Shown here: positions 6,304 through 14,425 of the stretch, in pieces | Numbering within the stretch: position 1 is the stretch's first letter | Layout: each line of letters begins with the position of its first letter | Source of the DNA: Leptolinea sp. UBA4782 | GTDB taxonomy: Bacteria > Chloroflexota > Anaerolineae > Anaerolineales > Anaerolineaceae | Assembly: GCA_002403095.1 (NCBI GenBank) | Contig: DHHC01000027.1 | Span: 1-36,863, forward strand | Length of the DNA stretch: 36,863 nt | Direction of reading: 5' to 3' | Notes under the pieces: model-generated | Told to the model about the DNA's origin: nothing | Seen by the model: only the letters and a program-made list of their open reading frames with translations | Databases searched by the model: none | Translations under genes and position numbers: made by a program

Positions 6304-7098
6304 ATGAAGATCATCACCCTGCTTACCGATTTCGGCCTGCAAGATGGTTATGTCGGCGTTATGAAAGGCGTAATCTGGGGCATCTGCCCCGATGCACACA
6401 TTGCGGACATCACCCACACCATCGCGCCCCAGAACATCCGCCAGGGGGCGCTGGCGCTGGCATTAACCTGCCCGTACTACCCGCCCGGCAGCGTGCATGT
6501 GGCTGTGGTGGATCCCGGGGTGGGCACTGCCCGCCGCCCGGTTGCCATGCGCGTCGGCGCGCACTTCTTTGTCGGCCCGGATAACGGCCTGTTCTCACCC
6601 GTGCTGGATGATGCCGAACGGTCAGGCAAATCTGTTATTGTAGTGCAGCTCGACCAGCCTGAATACTGGCTGAAAGATATCAGTCATGTGTTCCACGGAC
6701 GCGACATCTTCTCCCCGGTGGCAGCCCGCCTCGCCTGTGGTGTGCCGATAGACAAAGTCGGCACCCCTATATTTGACCCGGTACGCTTCAGTCTGCCCGA
6801 GGCAGTCATTTCGCCCGAAGGCATCCAGGGACAGGTGATGCTGCTGGATAATTACGGCAACATGTATACCAACATTCCCCTCGCCGCTCTATCTCAATAC
6901 GACCCCACCAGCCTGAAAATCAAGGTTGCAGGGCAGCTGATCCAGGGGCTGCTGCCATCCTTCGGGTTTGGTGCGCCCGGCCAGCTGGTGGCGGTGCATG
7001 GCACCTATGGCACCCTGACAGTAGCCCAGGTCAACGGCAACGCTGCCGCGCTCCTCTCCGCCGGGGTCGATACACCGGTTGAAGTACACTTCGCATGA
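6304..7098 (+). CDS. SAM hydroxide adenosyltransferase (DUF62), copy 1
   Basis: This 264-residue protein matches the DUF62/SAM_HAT family, which hydrolyses S-adenosylmethionine to adenosine and methionine with water as nucleophile. It shows LLTDFGLQDGYVGVMKG at the N-terminus, DITHTIAPQNIRQGA, VAVVDPGVGTARRPVAM, VGPDNGLF and VFHGRDIFSPVAARLACG, and a C-terminal beta domain with DNYGNMYTNI. The conserved Asp, Arg and His residues expected for hydroxide-type enzymes are in the DPGVGT and HGRD blocks. The start at ATG 6304 has AAGG about nine bases upstream. It sits 15 bases after ecfT and overlaps the second copy by four bases (ATGA), so the two are translationally coupled. This copy looks catalytically complete. 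Confidence 0.93.
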   Translation: MKIITLLTDFGLQDGYVGVMKGVIWGICPDAHIADITHTIAPQNIRQGALALALTCPYYPPGSVHVAVVDPGVGTARRPVAMRVGAHFFVGPDNGLFSPVLDDAERSGKSVIVVQLDQPEYWLKDISHVFHGRDIFSPVAARLACGVPIDKVGTPIFDPVRFSLPEAVISPEGIQGQVMLLDNYGNMYTNIPLAALSQYDPTSLKIKVAGQLIQGLLPSFGFGAPGQLVAVHGTYGTLTVAQVNGNAAALLSAGVDTPVEVHFA

Positions 7099-7907
7099 AC
7101 ACCGCAGCTCACCCACGTGTCATCAGTATCACCACCGATTTCGGCCGGGGCGATTTCGGTGTCAGCGAAATGATTGGCGTAATGTACAGCATTGCCGGCG
7201 AGCGCATCCGCATTGCTGAGTTGACCATTGAGGTCCCTCCCCACAATATCCTGGATGGGGCTGTTATCATGGCAAGGCATGCGCCATTCTTCCCTCCTGG
7301 TTCCATCCATGTGGCTGTGGTAGACCCGGGAGTGGGGACGCACCGCCGGCCGATTGCAGCCTTGCTGGGGGAGCAATTTTTTGTCGGCCCCGACAACGGG
7401 TTGTTCACCCTGATGTACCAATATGCGGTCAAGAACGGGCATCCTGTGCAGGTTGTCCATACCAGCAACCCGCGCTACTGGAACCATGAAGTCAGCAATA
7501 TCTTCCACGGCAGGGATATTTTTGCCCCGGTGGCAGCCCATCTCGCCTGCGGTATATCCCTTGAAGAGCTCGGGGCGCCAGTGCTGGACCCGGTGCTGCT
7601 GGACCTACCGGAACCGCAGCAGATCAAAGGCGGCTGGCAGGGGATGATCACCCGCATCGACCATTTCGGCAACCTGGAGAGCAATATCGACGGTGCAGTG
7701 CTGCAAGGGAGAGAGGCTGTTGAAGTTCAGGTTGGCGGGGCTGTCATCCGCGGGCTGGTTAAAACCTTCGGCGAAGCCCGCCCGGGCGACCTGGTGGCAA
7801 TGATCGACAGCTCCGGCGTGATTGGGGTGAGCGTGGTGAATGGCAGCGCCACCCAAAAGCTGGGCGTAAGGCAAGGGGATATGTTTACCGTGAAGGTATC
7901 GGGGTAA
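7095..7907 (+). CDS. SAM hydroxide adenosyltransferase (DUF62), divergent copy 2
   Basis: This 270-residue paralogue of the preceding gene retains TDFG, VAVVDPGVGTHRRPIA, VGPDNGLF, IFHGRDIFAPVAAHLACG and DHFGNLESNI. It differs in the N-terminal SAM-site blocks: TDFGLQDGYVGVMKG of copy 1 becomes TDFGRGDFGVSEMIG, and DITHTIAPQNI becomes AELTIEVPPHNI, losing the usual His. It may act on another adenosyl compound, form a hetero-oligomer with copy 1, or have altered activity; this is inference. The family normally forms homotrimers with active sites at subunit interfaces, which makes mixed trimers conceivable. The ATG lies inside the stop of copy 1 (overlap 7095-7098). It is the last gene of the ECF operon. 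Confidence 0.9.
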   Translation: MNTAAHPRVISITTDFGRGDFGVSEMIGVMYSIAGERIRIAELTIEVPPHNILDGAVIMARHAPFFPPGSIHVAVVDPGVGTHRRPIAALLGEQFFVGPDNGLFTLMYQYAVKNGHPVQVVHTSNPRYWNHEVSNIFHGRDIFAPVAAHLACGISLEELGAPVLDPVLLDLPEPQQIKGGWQGMITRIDHFGNLESNIDGAVLQGREAVEVQVGGAVIRGLVKTFGEARPGDLVAMIDSSGVIGVSVVNGSATQKLGVRQGDMFTVKVSG

Positions 7908-7922
7908 GGTCAGGGAAGCCCG

Positions 7923-8284
7923 TCAAGCCAGGTATCCGTAAGCGACAAATGCAGCCAGCACGAACAGCACCAGGCTGACAATGGTGTTCGGTATATCGCG
8001 TGTGCGCCTGTGCAGCAGGAGCCCTGCCGGCCAGAGCAAAGCTGCTGCCGCAGCAGCAAAGCCTGTGGCGGTTTTGTCTCCCCACAACAGTTGGGGGACA
8101 GTGAGGGCAACAGTGGGAGCCAGGCACAACAAGCCTGTTAGCGTAGCACCCATCGTGCAGAGGTGCCTATCCGCTGCTGGGTAGATTGCATTTCAGGCCT
8201 GTTAGCCAGCAACCCATGCGTGATGGCAGTATGCAGCAGCTTGATTGCCAGTACAGCCTGTATAATCCATAAAACTGTGCCCAT
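7923..8284 (-). pseudogene. DoxX-like small membrane protein gene, frameshifted
   Basis: Two overlapping minus-strand frames together make one DoxX/DoxX_2-like four-helix membrane protein. The N-terminal part (from ATG 8284, GAGGG ribosome binding site at about 8288-8293) reads MGTVLWIIQAVLAIKLLHTA and ends at a stop at 8138. The C-terminal part continues in another frame from about 8153 (MGATLTGLLCLAPTVALTV, then NTIVSLVLFVLAAFVAYG). DoxX proteins normally have these as one chain of about 120 residues. The shift is near 8138-8153. I see no slippery sequence, so a real mutation or a base-call error is more likely than programmed frameshifting. Confidence 0.6.
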
Positions 8285-8467
8285 GATTCCCTCGACTGTG
8301 TGAAACCAGGGTATTCTCAAAAAGGCAAACTTTTTTACTGGCATATTGTACAGCGGGCGTGAAGCTATTATTCAACCAGATTCCTGGCGAAATACCTCAA
8401 AACCAAATGAAAAATCCCCGGCAAGCGAAGTAGAATTATGCAATACTGTATCAACCAGGAGGAAGCT

Positions 8468-9340
8468 ATGGAAATTCCAATGGATAAGCATAAACAATTT
8501 GAAGGCCTGCAACAAGCGGAAATCATTGGACATTATACCTATCAAAAGATCGCGGCAGCTCAGCCTCAATCAGAAAACCGGGAAGTGCTGGAGAAGATCA
8601 GCCGGGATGAAATGAACCATTACCTGATTTGGAAGAAGTACACCGGGCGCGATGTTTCCCCGAACCGTTTCATGGTGTGGTTCTACTCATTCCTCAGCCG
8701 GATATTCGGCTTCACCTTCGCGGTTAAACTGATGGAAAACAGCGAGGAAAAAGTACAGGTGATCTATGCCTCTCTGCTCGACGGGATCCCTGAGGTCAAG
8801 CAGATCCTGGCGGATGAAGAAGAGCATGAGAAAAAGCTGCTGGGCATGCTGGATGAAGAACGCCTGCAATATGCCAGCTCGATGGTGCTGGGATTGAGCG
8901 ATGCCCTGGTGGAGTTGACCGGTGCGCTGGCAGGCTTCACCCTCGCGTTGCAAAATGTCCAGCTGATCGCCCTGTCAGGCCTGATCACCGGTGTGGCAGC
9001 TGCTTTATCCATGGCATCCTCCGAGTATCTCTCCACCCGGGCAGAAAAGTCGGAGAAAAAGCCTGGTAAAGCTGCCCTGTATACCGGCGTGGCATACATC
9101 ATCACGGTTGCATTGCTTATTCTGCCTTATCTCCTGCTGAAAAATGTATTTCTCTGCCTGGCAATCGTCCTGGTCACCGCCATTATCATTATTGCGGTAT
9201 TTAATTACTATATAGCGGTTGCTAAAGGGGAAAACTTCCGTAAACGCTTCCTGGAGATGGCAGGCTTAAGCCTGGGCGTGGCTGCGCTCAGCTTCATCAT
9301 CAGTTACTTTATCCGCATGTGGCTGGGGATAAATGTATAG
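8468..9340 (+). CDS. Ferritin-like domain fused to VIT1/CCC1-type transporter
   Basis: This protein of about 290 residues has a soluble N-terminal ferritin/rubrerythrin-like helical domain (about 1-140) with spaced Glu/His iron ligands (the AEIIGHY region, SRDEMNHYLIWKKY, ADEEEHEKKLL). The C-terminal membrane domain (about 145-290) is VIT1/CCC1-like: LGLSDALVELTGALAGFTLA, then ITGVAAALSMASSEYLSTRAE. This is the architecture of membrane-bound ferritin (MbfA) proteins that export or sequester iron or manganese. The start at ATG 8468 is set by AGGAGG at 8457-8462, five bases upstream. Iron handling fits the feo genes elsewhere in the window. The metal specificity is inferred from the family. Confidence 0.9.
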   Translation: MEIPMDKHKQFEGLQQAEIIGHYTYQKIAAAQPQSENREVLEKISRDEMNHYLIWKKYTGRDVSPNRFMVWFYSFLSRIFGFTFAVKLMENSEEKVQVIYASLLDGIPEVKQILADEEEHEKKLLGMLDEERLQYASSMVLGLSDALVELTGALAGFTLALQNVQLIALSGLITGVAAALSMASSEYLSTRAEKSEKKPGKAALYTGVAYIITVALLILPYLLLKNVFLCLAIVLVTAIIIIAVFNYYIAVAKGENFRKRFLEMAGLSLGVAALSFIISYFIRMWLGINV

Positions 9341-9353
9341 CCTGACGTGCAGC

Positions 9354-10043
9354 TTACCCGTGCCTTTTGAGCGTACGGCTGCGCAGCATACTGATCAGGC
9401 GCGCGACTACCATGGCGACGTACAATACCCCGGCAAACTGCTCCAGGATGATCAACACCCGCGCCCATGCGGACCCCGGGAAAATATCGCTCAGACCGGC
9501 TGTTGACAGGTTGGTGACGCTCAGGAATAACGATTCAACAAATGTAAGCGGGCGGACTTCGGTCCCCACCAGGAAACTGCCCGGCACCCAGATCTGGCAG
9601 ACCTGGAACAAATAGGCGAAACCCCAGGCCATCAGGGTGAAAGTGGCCGCTACCGCAAACAGTTCATCGGTGGTTACCTGCTCATCACCCATCATGTATA
9701 TGATCAGGCTGAAAGCTGTGTAGAAGTACAAAACAGCTGAGAACAGCGACGACCAGCTTAGCAGGAAATCATTTTCGAAAACTGCATACAGCAGGGTCAG
9801 GATAAAAGCCGGGACAGCAATCACCTCAGCAATATACTGGAAAGCTGAACTGCGCATGACCACCCAGATCACCAGCACAAGCACAAGCATGCTGATGGCG
9901 CTCAAGACTGCCCGGTGGCTTTGTGAGCCATCAAAAGCTGCAAAGAGAATCAACATGAGCAGCTGGGCAGCCAGCAAGAACGCAGACGGATGCAGGTTGA
10001 ATAGCTTCTTTTGTTGGGGTGTGGCTGTGGAATTTCTACTCAT
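9354..10043 (-). CDS. Two-pore-helix ion channel-like membrane protein with degenerate filter
   Basis: This 229-residue protein has five or six hydrophobic segments, a re-entrant loop and a last helix, like the C-terminal part of K+ channels (Ion_trans_2). The pore region reads FLSVTNLSTAGLSDIFPGSA where a K+ channel would have TVTTVGYGDIxP. The T-x-T and D-x-x-P frame is preserved, but the GYG selectivity filter is replaced by AGL. It may be a channel of changed selectivity or a non-conducting relative. The last helix (ILEQFAGVLYVAMVVARLIS) matches the inner helix. It converges on the ferritin-VIT1 gene with a 13-base gap. The start ATG 10043 has no evident ribosome binding site. Confidence 0.75.
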   Translation of the reverse strand: MSRNSTATPQQKKLFNLHPSAFLLAAQLLMLILFAAFDGSQSHRAVLSAISMLVLVLVIWVVMRSSAFQYIAEVIAVPAFILTLLYAVFENDFLLSWSSLFSAVLYFYTAFSLIIYMMGDEQVTTDELFAVAATFTLMAWGFAYLFQVCQIWVPGSFLVGTEVRPLTFVESLFLSVTNLSTAGLSDIFPGSAWARVLIILEQFAGVLYVAMVVARLISMLRSRTLKRHG

Positions 10044-10105
10044 GTTTTATCAGCTTTTCTTGTTATGGGTTGTGCAATTTGAATTCTGAATACCCGCCAT
10101 TCACA

Positions 10106-10561
10106 TTATAAACCGGCGCAACCGTTGAGTGCCAGCAGCAGCTTTTCCACACCATCCGGCACCAGTTGGATCTGGCGGGTATGGATCTCATCCAGGCTCA
10201 ACCACTTGGCAGTAAACCTGGCACCGTTGTCTTCGCGGCACTCGATAATTTCTTTCTCATACATTCCCCGGTCGCAGAACCTGGCGTCATAAACAAAGGT
10301 AATTTCATGTCCCATCTGACCGTTGTGAGTAAAGATACTCTCAATGACATCGACCAGGTGCAGCCCTTCCACTTCAGACCCCAGCTCCTCACGCATCTCC
10401 CGCACTAATGCATCCCGGCTGGTTTCACCAAAGTTGATCCCGCCCCCCAGTGGCCGGCAGAAATCATCCCCTTTCACATTGTCATGGCCAATTAGCACCA
10501 GGATGCGGTCACCGTTGCGGAACAGGCAGATTGCAATAGGGCGGATCATATCGGATTTCAT
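10106..10561 (-). CDS. NUDIX hydrolase
   Basis: This 151-residue protein contains a full Nudix box, GGINFGE-x7-REMREELGS, at about residues 39-62, with the glutamates that bind Mg2+. Nudix enzymes split nucleoside diphosphates linked to other groups. The flanking strands (PIAICLFRNGDRILVLIGHD and GHEITFVYDARF) fit the fold. Substrate specificity is not deducible. The ATG at 10561 overlaps the stop of the upstream DUF4386 gene by four bases (ATGA), so the two are co-translated. Confidence 0.9.
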   Translation of the reverse strand: MKSDMIRPIAICLFRNGDRILVLIGHDNVKGDDFCRPLGGGINFGETSRDALVREMREELGSEVEGLHLVDVIESIFTHNGQMGHEITFVYDARFCDRGMYEKEIIECREDNGARFTAKWLSLDEIHTRQIQLVPDGVEKLLLALNGCAGL

Positions 10562-11271
10562 TCGTTTCCAATCATCTCTCTTCTCCCTGCAGCAAAGAAA
10601 GCACGGGCAATCAGTACCAGGAATATCCCCCAGGGGACAAGTGAAGCCAGGGCAAAGACCATGCCGATTGTTCCGGCTGTGGACGGCACCGCCATTAAAA
10701 TCCCTGCAACGAGACCAATGATGGCTGTACCTTTGCTGAAGAAATTGCTCTTGAGCATCACCATTGCCAGGATCAACAGCGCAATGGCATTCAAGACATA
10801 ATACACCAGGAAAGCAGTCCCGCGGTATATAGCTAACATACCCTCAGCCGCAGCCAGGGAAATCAGTTTTTGGCTCTCTGTGGTTGCAGCCGCATACTGC
10901 CCGCTTAAAGAGAGCATTTCAAAGGCGGTGTTTGAAGCAAAATAGGCACAGATCCCAACCAGCCCGGAAACCAGGGAAATGGTCATGGCAGTTTTTCCAG
11001 CTGGTTGCAACGCTGCAAACAGTGCCAGATAGATCAAAGCCAGGATGGCATTGTTTACAAGGTACAGCAGATCCATGCTCAATAATCCCAGCAACCTGCT
11101 GGATTCAAACAAGGCGAAGAAACCCTCAACCGTGGCCGGCGGCGGCCAGATAATAAACACGATGATCTGGACGATCATAATGCCCAGCATTATGAGAGCG
11201 GCGGTCCCGCCCAGCCGGTACAATCCAGGCAGCGCGGTGAAATTAAATCTATTAGAAGTTGACTCTGACAT
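10558..11271 (-). CDS. DUF4386-family membrane protein
   Basis: This protein of about 237 residues has six or seven membrane helices; the blocks GLYRLGGTAALIMLGIMIVQ, LLYLVNNAILALIYLALFAA and FLVYYVLNAIALLILAMVML resemble the DUF4386 family, whose function is unknown. I take the ATG at 11271 (MSESTSNRF), which has a GGAAAGG five bases upstream, rather than the upstream start at 11334, which lacks one. It overlaps the Nudix gene by four bases. Divergent from the Zn-dehydrogenase gene. Confidence 0.78.
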   Translation of the reverse strand: MSESTSNRFNFTALPGLYRLGGTAALIMLGIMIVQIIVFIIWPPPATVEGFFALFESSRLLGLLSMDLLYLVNNAILALIYLALFAALQPAGKTAMTISLVSGLVGICAYFASNTAFEMLSLSGQYAAATTESQKLISLAAAEGMLAIYRGTAFLVYYVLNAIALLILAMVMLKSNFFSKGTAIIGLVAGILMAVPSTAGTIGMVFALASLVPWGIFLVLIARAFFAAGRREMIGNE

Positions 11272-11478
11272 AAGACCTTTCCCGAAAAACGGACATTGAA
11301 ACCTGTGTATTATGCCACAACCTGTGAAAAACAAAGCGCCTTTGCATCCTTATGGCCTAAACGGCTGCCCGATACCGCAATACCGCCAAAGGACCTTGCC
11401 CGATTGTCCTTTTCACAGTAACATCAATCCCAACTTCCCGCTCACTATCATTTCCCTGGCACAGCAAGGAGAACCACC

Positions 11479-12525
11479 ATGAAAGCAATCTTTTACGAGC
11501 AGTTTGAAGGGCCAATATCTGTACAAGAAGTTCCCGATCCATCCCCCTCTCCACATGGCGTGGTGATCCAGGTAATGGCAACCGGCCTGTGTTTGAGCGA
11601 CTGGCATGGCTGGATGGGTCATGACCCCGATATCCGCCTGCCGCATGTACCCGGGCATGAGCTAGCGGGAGTAATCACAGCAGCTGGAAAAGAGGTAACC
11701 CGCTGGAAAGCAGGCGATGCGGTCACGCTGCCCTTTGTGTGCGGCTGCGGTACCTGCCCGCAGTGTATTTCCGGGAACCACCAGGTTTGCGATCATCAGT
11801 TCCAACCCGGCTTCACCCACTGGGGCTCCTTTGCTGAATTTGTTGCCATTGACCGGGCTGACATCAACCTCGTGCGTATGCCGGAAAACCTCGATTATGT
11901 CACCACTGCCAGCCTGGGCTGCCGCTTTGCCACGTCATTCCGGGCGGTTGCTGCCCAGGGTAAGGTCTCAGCCGGCCAGTGGGTGGCGGTGCACGGATGC
12001 GGCGGGGTGGGCCTGTCTGCGGTCATGATCGCCAGCGCCCTGGGCGCTAATGTAATCGGGATTGATATCGATGACAGGAAACTGGACCTGGCGCGTTCCC
12101 TCGGTGCAACTGCAATTGTGAACGGGGTAAAGGTTGCCGATACCGTTGAAGCTGTACGCGAAATCAGCCGCGGGGGTGTGCATGTATCCCTGGATGCCCT
12201 CGGCAGCCCTCAGACCTGTTTTAACTCGATCGCAAGCCTGCGGAAACGCGGCAAACACATCCAGGTAGGGTTGATGCTGGCTGAGCACAGCCGTCCCCAG
12301 ATACCCATGGACCGGGTGATTGCCTGGGAACTGGAAATCCTGGGAAGCCACGGCATGCAGGCATACCGGTATGAAGATATGTTCGCAATGATCGCGGCAG
12401 GCAAACTGCACCCGGAAAAACTGGTCAGCCGCCGCATCCGGCTGGAAGAAGCACCGGCAGCCCTGGCGGAGTTGCACGACTTCAAAGGAACAGGGATTAC
12501 AGTGATCGACCGCTTTCAGGGTTAA
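11479..12525 (+). CDS. Zinc-dependent medium-chain alcohol dehydrogenase
   Basis: This 348-residue MDR-family enzyme has the catalytic zinc ligand C38 in GLCLSDWHGWMGHD, the GHE pair (H60-E61), and four structural-zinc cysteines C90, C93, C96 and C104 in CGTCPQCISGNHQVC. The Rossmann motif GCGGVGLSAV follows near residue 174, with a pre-binding Asp (GIDIDD) favouring NAD(H). It oxidises an alcohol or reduces an aldehyde/ketone; the exact substrate is unknown. AAGGAG at 11466-11471 sets the ATG. It stands alone, divergent from the DUF4386/Nudix pair, and ends at a hairpin shared with the convergent DUF1801 gene. Confidence 0.93.
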   Translation: MKAIFYEQFEGPISVQEVPDPSPSPHGVVIQVMATGLCLSDWHGWMGHDPDIRLPHVPGHELAGVITAAGKEVTRWKAGDAVTLPFVCGCGTCPQCISGNHQVCDHQFQPGFTHWGSFAEFVAIDRADINLVRMPENLDYVTTASLGCRFATSFRAVAAQGKVSAGQWVAVHGCGGVGLSAVMIASALGANVIGIDIDDRKLDLARSLGATAIVNGVKVADTVEAVREISRGGVHVSLDALGSPQTCFNSIASLRKRGKHIQVGLMLAEHSRPQIPMDRVIAWELEILGSHGMQAYRYEDMFAMIAAGKLHPEKLVSRRIRLEEAPAALAELHDFKGTGITVIDRFQG

Positions 12526-12558
12526 CGGTATTTCAGAAAGCCTGGTAGTGAATTTCAT

Positions 12559-12584
12559 CAGCCTCCCTGCAGCGGGGGGGGCTG
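12559..12584. terminator. Candidate bidirectional terminator
   Basis: CAGCCTCCC (12559-12567) pairs with the G-rich arm 12576-12584 (one G-T pair) around an 8-base loop and is followed by AATTATTT. It lies between two convergent genes. The T-run is poor. Confidence 0.4.
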
Positions 12585-12590
12585 AATTAT

Positions 12591-12932
12591 TTACCTGTCA
12601 TCCCATTCGACTGCCTGGCGGATGTAATAGCGCAGGGCGTCCTGGTTGGCAGTTTCCACGCTTTTCAGCTTGACATGCCTGGAGACTTTCCCCACTCCCT
12701 TTAGAAGGTGATACATATCTTCAAACTGGGTGCCCCGCGAAAACGAGAGGGTGATGTCTTTTTTGGTCGGGCTGATGACTGCGATAATGCGCTTCCTGCG
12801 GTAGGCAGGGATGCCGTAGCTGATCAATTCCTGGGCCTCCGGTGCACATTCTTTCATTAGTGCGCGGATCATCTCGACTACCGGCTGGAACTCGGGAAGG
12901 ACTTTGCCCCGGATAAACTCATCAACTGTCAC
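12591..12932 (-). CDS. DUF1801 (YdhG-like) protein
   Basis: This protein of about 113 residues matches the DUF1801 fold: PVVEMIRALMKECAPEAQEL, ISYGIPAYRRKRIIAVISPT, then DITLSFSRGTQFEDMYHLL and a conserved C-terminal HVKLKSVETANQDALRYYI. Its biochemical function is not established. I choose the GTG at 12932 because a perfect AGGAGG lies at 12938-12943, five bases before it; the longer TTG start at 12950 would place that site inside the gene. It is the last gene of a minus-strand operon and starts 15 bases after the GNAT stop. Confidence 0.82.
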   Translation of the reverse strand: MTVDEFIRGKVLPEFQPVVEMIRALMKECAPEAQELISYGIPAYRRKRIIAVISPTKKDITLSFSRGTQFEDMYHLLKGVGKVSRHVKLKSVETANQDALRYYIRQAVEWDDR

Positions 12933-12946
12933 TGAAACCTCCTGTA

Positions 12947-13903
12947 TCAATCCAGCATCTTTTGCATCGCAAAGGTCCCGGGTTGCTGCATATACCCCAG
13001 CTTGCGGTCAATGGCGATCATGGGAAGGTTGAAAGTGTTATGGTGTGTGCGCACGGTATCAACTTTAAGGACATCCCGGGCATAGCGCAAGGCAGTGATC
13101 TTGACTGCTTGTGCCAACCCGCGTCCGCGGTAGTTCCTGTCCACCCCGGTATGCAGGTTGTAAGCATAATCTGCATCCTTATAACGGGTGATGGCGCTCA
13201 TGGCAACGAATTGCCCGCTGGCAGAATCAATGACAACTTTTTGCCCGTCTGCTATGTACCAGTCTGCCTGGCAAACCCGCTTCTGAAAGTCCTCAAAAGA
13301 ACTCCAGGCTTTTTCACCGCCTGTGCCCGGAACATCTTCCGAAGTGGATTCGTTCAGGATATATTCTTTACGCTGGGCGTCTTCAGTGTTCCCCAGCTCT
13401 CCCATCGAAGTAAAGCGGAAACCCTCACCCTGCAGGCGGTCGATAACAGTCTGGTAAGGAGTGTCATCAAAGGTTCTCAGGTCGAGCTGCATGGCGATCT
13501 GGTGCAGCCTTTCCGCAAATCCACGCTTATCAGCGAACGACCTGCCTTCAGGGCAGTTATCCCAAACACTGACCCGCAGCTTCTTCAGCCGCAGGCTCGC
13601 AATGGATTGCAGCATGTCCTGGTAAAGCAGGCTGCCAGCACCTTTGCGGCGGTGTTCGGGTGCCACAAACAGGTAAAAGTATGCCCGCTCAGGATCCATC
13701 GTGTTCTTTTCCAGCCAGGAAAAGCCCAGAATTTCATCCCGGTCATTTACGGCGATTTTAGGGATGATGCGTGCCTGCTCTTCTTTGTAGAAGGTATGCA
13801 GGCTTTCTTCTGTGTTTGGCCAATCTTCCAGTTGGGTGAACCAGGCAGCCAGCTGCACAAAATCCATGGCAGGTTCGACATTTCTTAAATAGATTGAGTT
13901 CAT
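12947..13903 (-). CDS. Tandem GNAT acetyltransferase (two domains)
   Basis: This 318-residue protein holds two GNAT folds. The first (about 1-165) has the acetyl-CoA loop PEHRRKGAGSLLYQD; the second (about 170-318) has VDRNYRGRGLAQAVKITALR followed by HNTFNLPMIAIDRKLGY. The C-terminal half resembles mycothiol-synthase-like or aminoglycoside acetyltransferase-like duplicated GNATs. The acceptor substrate is unknown. The ATG at 13903 overlaps the stop of the preceding gene by four bases (ATGA), and AAGGA lies upstream. Confidence 0.9.
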   Translation of the reverse strand: MNSIYLRNVEPAMDFVQLAAWFTQLEDWPNTEESLHTFYKEEQARIIPKIAVNDRDEILGFSWLEKNTMDPERAYFYLFVAPEHRRKGAGSLLYQDMLQSIASLRLKKLRVSVWDNCPEGRSFADKRGFAERLHQIAMQLDLRTFDDTPYQTVIDRLQGEGFRFTSMGELGNTEDAQRKEYILNESTSEDVPGTGGEKAWSSFEDFQKRVCQADWYIADGQKVVIDSASGQFVAMSAITRYKDADYAYNLHTGVDRNYRGRGLAQAVKITALRYARDVLKVDTVRTHHNTFNLPMIAIDRKLGYMQQPGTFAMQKMLD

Positions 13904-14367
13904 CCCGTTTTCCTTATCGCTTCCGTTAGCGTGTTGATAAATTGCTCGGTAACCCCATTCTGCTGCAGTCCAATGAAATAGCGGCTGCCCTTCAGGTTCC
14001 AGCGGGTTTGCCCAAACACATTGATACCATAATCTTCAATGCCCAGCTTTTGAGCCAGTTCCATAGTATCGCTGTTCACCTGCATCCTGCTCAGGTAGTG
14101 GAACACTGCCACCGGCCCGGTCTTTCCGTCACCCAGGTCAATAGCCTGCACCAGCCATTTTGGGGTAACAATGCAGGCAGAGTGCTGCACCTGCTGCTTG
14201 CCCCCGAACATCCCTCTCTTTAACCGGGTGGATTCGGTGGCAATGCAGAACTGGATATCGAGTTCTTCATCCAGTTCCTTCAGCTCTTTTTCAATCGCTG
14301 CCCGTAATTCAGGTTGGATTTGGGTGTAATCGCACTGGACAGTTCTGCGGTCCCATTCTTTTTTCAT
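13900..14367 (-). CDS. Conserved-looking protein of unknown function
   Basis: This 155-residue soluble protein matches no family I can name. The N-terminus is charged and helical (ELRAAIEKELKELDEELDI). The middle, QHSACIVTPKWLVQAIDLGD, then GPVAVFHYLSRMQV, has alternating hydrophobic strands that look like a PH-like or small beta-rich domain, and the end is a helix (TEQFINTLTEAIRKTG). There is no signal peptide or membrane span. The ATG 14367 is set by AGGAGG at 14374-14379. It overlaps the GNAT gene by four bases. Confidence 0.7.
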   Translation of the reverse strand: MKKEWDRRTVQCDYTQIQPELRAAIEKELKELDEELDIQFCIATESTRLKRGMFGGKQQVQHSACIVTPKWLVQAIDLGDGKTGPVAVFHYLSRMQVNSDTMELAQKLGIEDYGINVFGQTRWNLKGSRYFIGLQQNGVTEQFINTLTEAIRKTG

Positions 14368-14425
14368 GTTCGACCTCCTGTTTCAAGCTAACTTATGGCA
14401 GCAGTGAAGCAGTAATGAGGCAGCG

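Noticed and set aside
8138..8153. Programmed frameshifting in the DoxX-like gene
   Set aside because: No X-XXY-YYZ-type slippery sequence or pausing structure could be identified at the overlap.
12962..13888. 308-codon plus-strand open frame opposite the double GNAT gene
   Set aside because: It is the antisense shadow of a gene with clear GNAT motifs; the translated product has no recognisable domain.
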